A stretch of DNA of 64,000 nt from Telopea speciosissima. Its lineage: Eukaryota > Streptophyta > Magnoliopsida > Proteales > Proteaceae. The stretch is taken from positions 20,872,698-20,936,697 of the forward strand of contig NC_057919.1 of NCBI RefSeq assembly GCF_018873765.1. Direction: 5' to 3'. Positions within the stretch are counted from its first letter, which is position 1; the number at the start of each line of letters is the position of its first letter. The notes below the pieces were generated by a model, which worked only from the letters and a program-made list of their open reading frames with translations, had not been told where the DNA came from and made no database searches. The translations under genes were made by a program, and so were the position numbers. Positions 60,402 to 64,000 of the stretch are shown in pieces.

Positions 60402-61014
60402 GTATGATTTGTCTTTCTTTGTCTTGGTTCAGATAAATCCAAGGTTCAAGATTTCGATTTCGGTAGTCATTTCAACTTGGCCCGAAACTGAAATGGTCAA
60501 AATCCCACTGAAATCTGATCCATTTTGGTGTAAATTTAGAAATGGCCATTTCATTATCCTAAAAGTGGAGTTTTTCCTTGAAACTTCAGGGAGTGCCTAT
60601 TTAAGCATGGTTATACATGTTTGAATTAATAGATTGGGGAAAAAAAACACACAAAGTGGTAGTTTGGCTTTGGACCCTAGGTTGCTATTGTATAGCATAG
60701 CATTGTATAGCATAGCATACTGTATTCTTTTCCTTATATAATCTAGGAAAAAAAAAAAAAAAAAAGAACCAAGATGTAAAAACTTAGGGACATTACTTTC
60801 TTGAAGTTTCAACCAAAATATCTCTAAGATTGTAAAGATTTAGGGACATATTTCCTTCTTTGTTGTTTCAACCAAAATATCTCTTTGCAATCTTGTCGTG
60901 GGAGCTTAGATGAGTTTGGAGTGGTTTGAATCATTCCTTAATGATTTGTAAGTTTTTGAAGAAATTTGAGGCGTTCTAACAATTTTGACTCATTTCGATT
61001 CGAATTTTTGTTTT

Positions 61015-63705
61015 GTTTTGGTGAATAAAAAATTCATTACCAAAACCGCAAAGGGGAGAGAAAGGGAAAAGAGGGAGTGGGGGGCAGGAGAAAGAAAGAG
61101 GGGGGGGGGGAGAACTATACAAGCCTCAAGCCCTAGGAAGGAGGGCTAAGAGACTGAAAAAGAGATACATCTAATCCCCAGGATACAACAATGTGCCTGT
61201 TCTTTGGGGAGTCGTAGAGAGAAGCATGAGGGAGCATATGTAGTCTAGAGCTGACATAAAAAAAGATGGCTTTCCAAATCAAGTCAAATGAACGGGAGTT
61301 GGAGGTCCATCTTCTAAGATTCCACCCCATCCAAATGTGAGAGATAGTGGCCCCAAACACAAGGTTACCAATTGTACCACAAATAGAATTACCAGAAAAA
61401 GTCATATCCAACCATAGCCATTCCTGAGCAAAGGGTAGGGGTCTCCTACAACGGGGCCAACAGGAATCAAGGGCGTTTTTTTCCAAATAGAGGAGGTAAA
61501 GGGGCAGGAAAAATAAAGGTGATCAATATCCTTAATGCCATTCCAATAAAAAATACAGGAGCGAGGGACAGGATATGTCGGTAGAGGAGGAATGATTGGG
61601 TGGGGAGGCATAGTTTAAGGGTTCTCCAAGCGTTAAAATTATGGTGGGGGATGTGGCCTTTGAACCAAACTAGTCTGTGCCAAGAGCCCATTCGAGGAGG
61701 GGAGCCAGATAACCTTATTTGTATAAGAGAGATTTGAGGGGGGGGGGGGGGAGGAGAGGGGACCAAGAACCATGGGAGATGATTGTGGAGAGCGGGGCAG
61801 ATTTGGGGATACCAAAAGAGTAGACTGACCAGGCACCTAACACACTGTAAAAGACTGCTAGGGGATGCCAAGGATTAAGCCAGAGGGAGCTGGAGGTCCC
61901 ATCGACAATTACAAAGGAACTTGCACCAAGGGCAAGGGGGTGGAGGAGAAGGATTTTACGCCAGACCCAAGAGGGGTTTGCGGGGATGAGGGCAGTCCAG
62001 ATGAGTCATTTTTGAGGTGATAGGAGTAGACCCAATTGACCTAGATACAATCATGCCTAGTGGAGATTTTTCGTATAAGCTTTAGGATACCCGCAATTTT
62101 ATAATCATGAATTCTGTGAAGGCCAAGACCTCCTTCAGATTTGGGGAGGCAAATGTAGTTCCAACTGATTGGGTGAAGAAATATAGAGGATTCTTTTCCT
62201 TTCCAAAGGAACGCACAAAAGAGGGATTCCATTGCTTTGATGGTAGATTTTGAAAGCCCATAGATGCCATACTAGTAGATGTAGGAGGATTGAAGAATTG
62301 ATCTGATACACTCAATCCTTCTCGCATAGGAAATGAGTTTGCCCTTCCAAAGCTAGAGCCTTTTATGGATGAGGTCCAACATAGGCGTGTAGTGATGATC
62401 AGTTAGTCTAGCAAGGATGAGAGGGAGACTCGGGCACTTCACTGGGGGGAACCAATGGAAAACCCTATTAAGCAGAGGAGGTAGTCTCTATCGGTATCAG
62501 AGATCGCAGAGAGGAAGATTTTGGATTTCAGGAGATTGATGGGAAGACCCAAGAGTCTCTCGAAGAGCTGCAAAGAGGACATGATGGCTGAGATAGAAGA
62601 GGGGGAAGCCTTAGAGAAGATCATCAGATAGTCAACGAAGGCAAGATGGGTAAGGTTGAGATGCTGCACTTGGGGATGGAGGAGATGAGGTGCTGGTCCA
62701 TTTTAGCTTGGATACTCCTGGAGAGGACCTCAAGAGCAAGGGAGAAGAGGAAAGGAGAGAGGGGGCAACCTTGATGGCTTCCAACTTTTGAAGGGAAGAA
62801 CCCAACTGGGGATCCATTGACACTAACGGAGAAGAAAGGGGAGGAGATACAAATATGAATCCAACAGACAAAGACAGGGGGAAAGGACATCTGGGTCAAA
62901 ACATCAAAGATGAAGTCCCATCGTAGGGAGTCAAATGCTTTGTGGATGTCAATTTTCATAAGGGCAGCAAGGGAATGAGATTTTCGATCAAACCCCGAAC
63001 AATTTCTGAGCAGAGGAGGATATTATCAGCAATACTTCTTCTGGAAGTGAAAGCCGATTGTTTTGGGTTGACTAAAGAGGGGATAACAAGCTGAAGCCTA
63101 TTAGCCAAGATTTTGGCTATGTACTTGAAGATAAGATTGCAGAGCAAGATTGGCCTGAAGTCAGACAAGGAAGAAGCTCCATCATTCTTAGGGATGAGGC
63201 AAAGAAAAGTCTGATTGATTCTAGAAAGCTGGTTGGGGTTGAAGAAGAAGCTACGAATAGCTTTGATGAGGTATTCTTTAATGAGGTCCCAGCTAGTGAA
63301 GAAGAATCCCATACTAAATCCATCGGGGCCAGGGGCTCTATTGGATTTGTGAGAGAGAACAGCTTTGATGATTTCATCATCGGAGGGGATAGCTTGGAGG
63401 GAATCAACCAGGGAAGGGGGGACAAATTTGTTGATGAGGTCAGGGGGAAGGGGAGAGGGGGGAGGGAGGGGGGCTGAAGAGAGGAGAAGAAGGAGATGGC
63501 CTCCGACTTAATGTCATAGACAGAGGTAAGCGGGGAGCCATCTTGATCAAGAAGCAAAGTGATGGAGTTGGAATTCGTACGGGCTTTCAAAGAACGATGG
63601 AAGTAAGCCGTATTTGAGTCCCCAAGCTCCAACCACTTGATACGGGAATTTTTGGCAGAGAAAGCTCTCTTCTTGGGAGGAGAGGGAAGAGAATTCAGTG
63701 GCGTA
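61015..63705 (-). mobile_element. L1-like LINE, 5'-truncated, AP4M intron 11
   Basis: In minus orientation the copy has LELGDSNTAYFHRSLKARTN, then reverse transcriptase blocks (SDFRPILLCNLIFKYIAKIL, NPKQSAF, KIDIHKAFDSLRWDF, GSHQGCPLSPFLFSLALEVL, HLAFVDYLMIF), then a zf-RVT region, and the 3' end in TTGGTAATGAATTTTTTATT at about 61020. The catalytic FADD box reads FVDY, losing one of the catalytic aspartates, and several frame changes occur, so it is dead. It is antisense to AP4M. Confidence 0.85.
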
Positions 63706-64000
63706 GAAATCCCTTATAAATTTGGTTTTTTATATGAAGGAATGTGACAACTTCGATTATTTAGACCAAAAATTCGACATTTAACATTCTTTTCATTCAT
63801 TTTGACGAAATATTGTATATATATATATATTGTATTTCTCATGTCCTTCCTTTTGAGACTCATCAGAACTGAAATATTTTGCCAAAAATTTTTCAACATT
63901 TCAGTTGAAATTTCGAACCAATGCTAAATCCTTGTGAAGTCCTCTAGCTTCTAAGGATGTTACTTCTTTAGTATATATTCTTTCAGAGTTGATAACTTAG
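63706..64000. other. AP4M intron 11, remaining part
   Basis: AT-rich sequence with a (TA)n run near 63816-63830 and TTTCGA-type words. The final AP4M exon is not seen before the window ends. Confidence 0.5.

Noticed and set aside
60430-63935. Possible inverted-repeat element enclosing the LINE in AP4M intron 11
   Set aside because: Both flanks contain TTTCGA and GAAATTTC words, but no consistent terminal repeat or duplication could be aligned by eye.

Overview
This is nuclear DNA from a flowering plant. It is AT-rich, has GT-AG introns of plant type, and carries plant-only families (MLO, Dof and DUF1685 gene pieces, Au-type SINEs, Ty1/Copia elements, plant L1-like LINEs). A eudicot or other broad-leaved angiosperm is likely; the species cannot be told from sequence alone.

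Four host genes are supported. A single-exon J-domain protein lies at 679-2109 (+). A small conserved cysteine-rich protein with CX3C pairs lies at 12368-12784 (-). A PWWP-domain protein lies at 34504-39006 (+); its middle consists of five tandemly duplicated, in-frame exons of about 48 codons. The AP-4 adaptor medium subunit (AP4M) starts at 41533 (+); eleven exons run to 60401 and the last exon lies outside the window. Its introns are swollen by a Copia element, an L1-type LINE, RTE fragments, MITEs and an old LTR fragment.

The first 30 kb is dominated by nested transposons that carry pieces of host genes. A PIF/Harbinger-like element (4578-5520) holds the tail of a receptor-like cytoplasmic kinase. 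Four Mutator-like elements (MULEs) with long terminal inverted repeats follow. MULE-1 (7352-9255, exact 9-bp target duplication) carries the start of a Dof transcription factor. MULE-2 (13775-21670) carries two exons of an MLO gene; it sits inside a LINE and is itself split by a Copia element. MULE-3 (22675-29513, exact 9-bp duplication) carries a DUF1685 gene piece and an inner inverted-repeat unit. MULE-4 (24023-25428), nested in that unit, carries a UDP-glycosyltransferase piece. All four share a CTCATCTTCCCC-type subterminal motif; in three of them it forms a stem-loop close to the inner edge of the TIR, next to the captured DNA.

The best candidates for something new are the family of gene-capturing MULEs with this stem-loop, the PWWP exon array, and a tRNA-like Pol III unit with an oversized central hairpin at 28871-28961.
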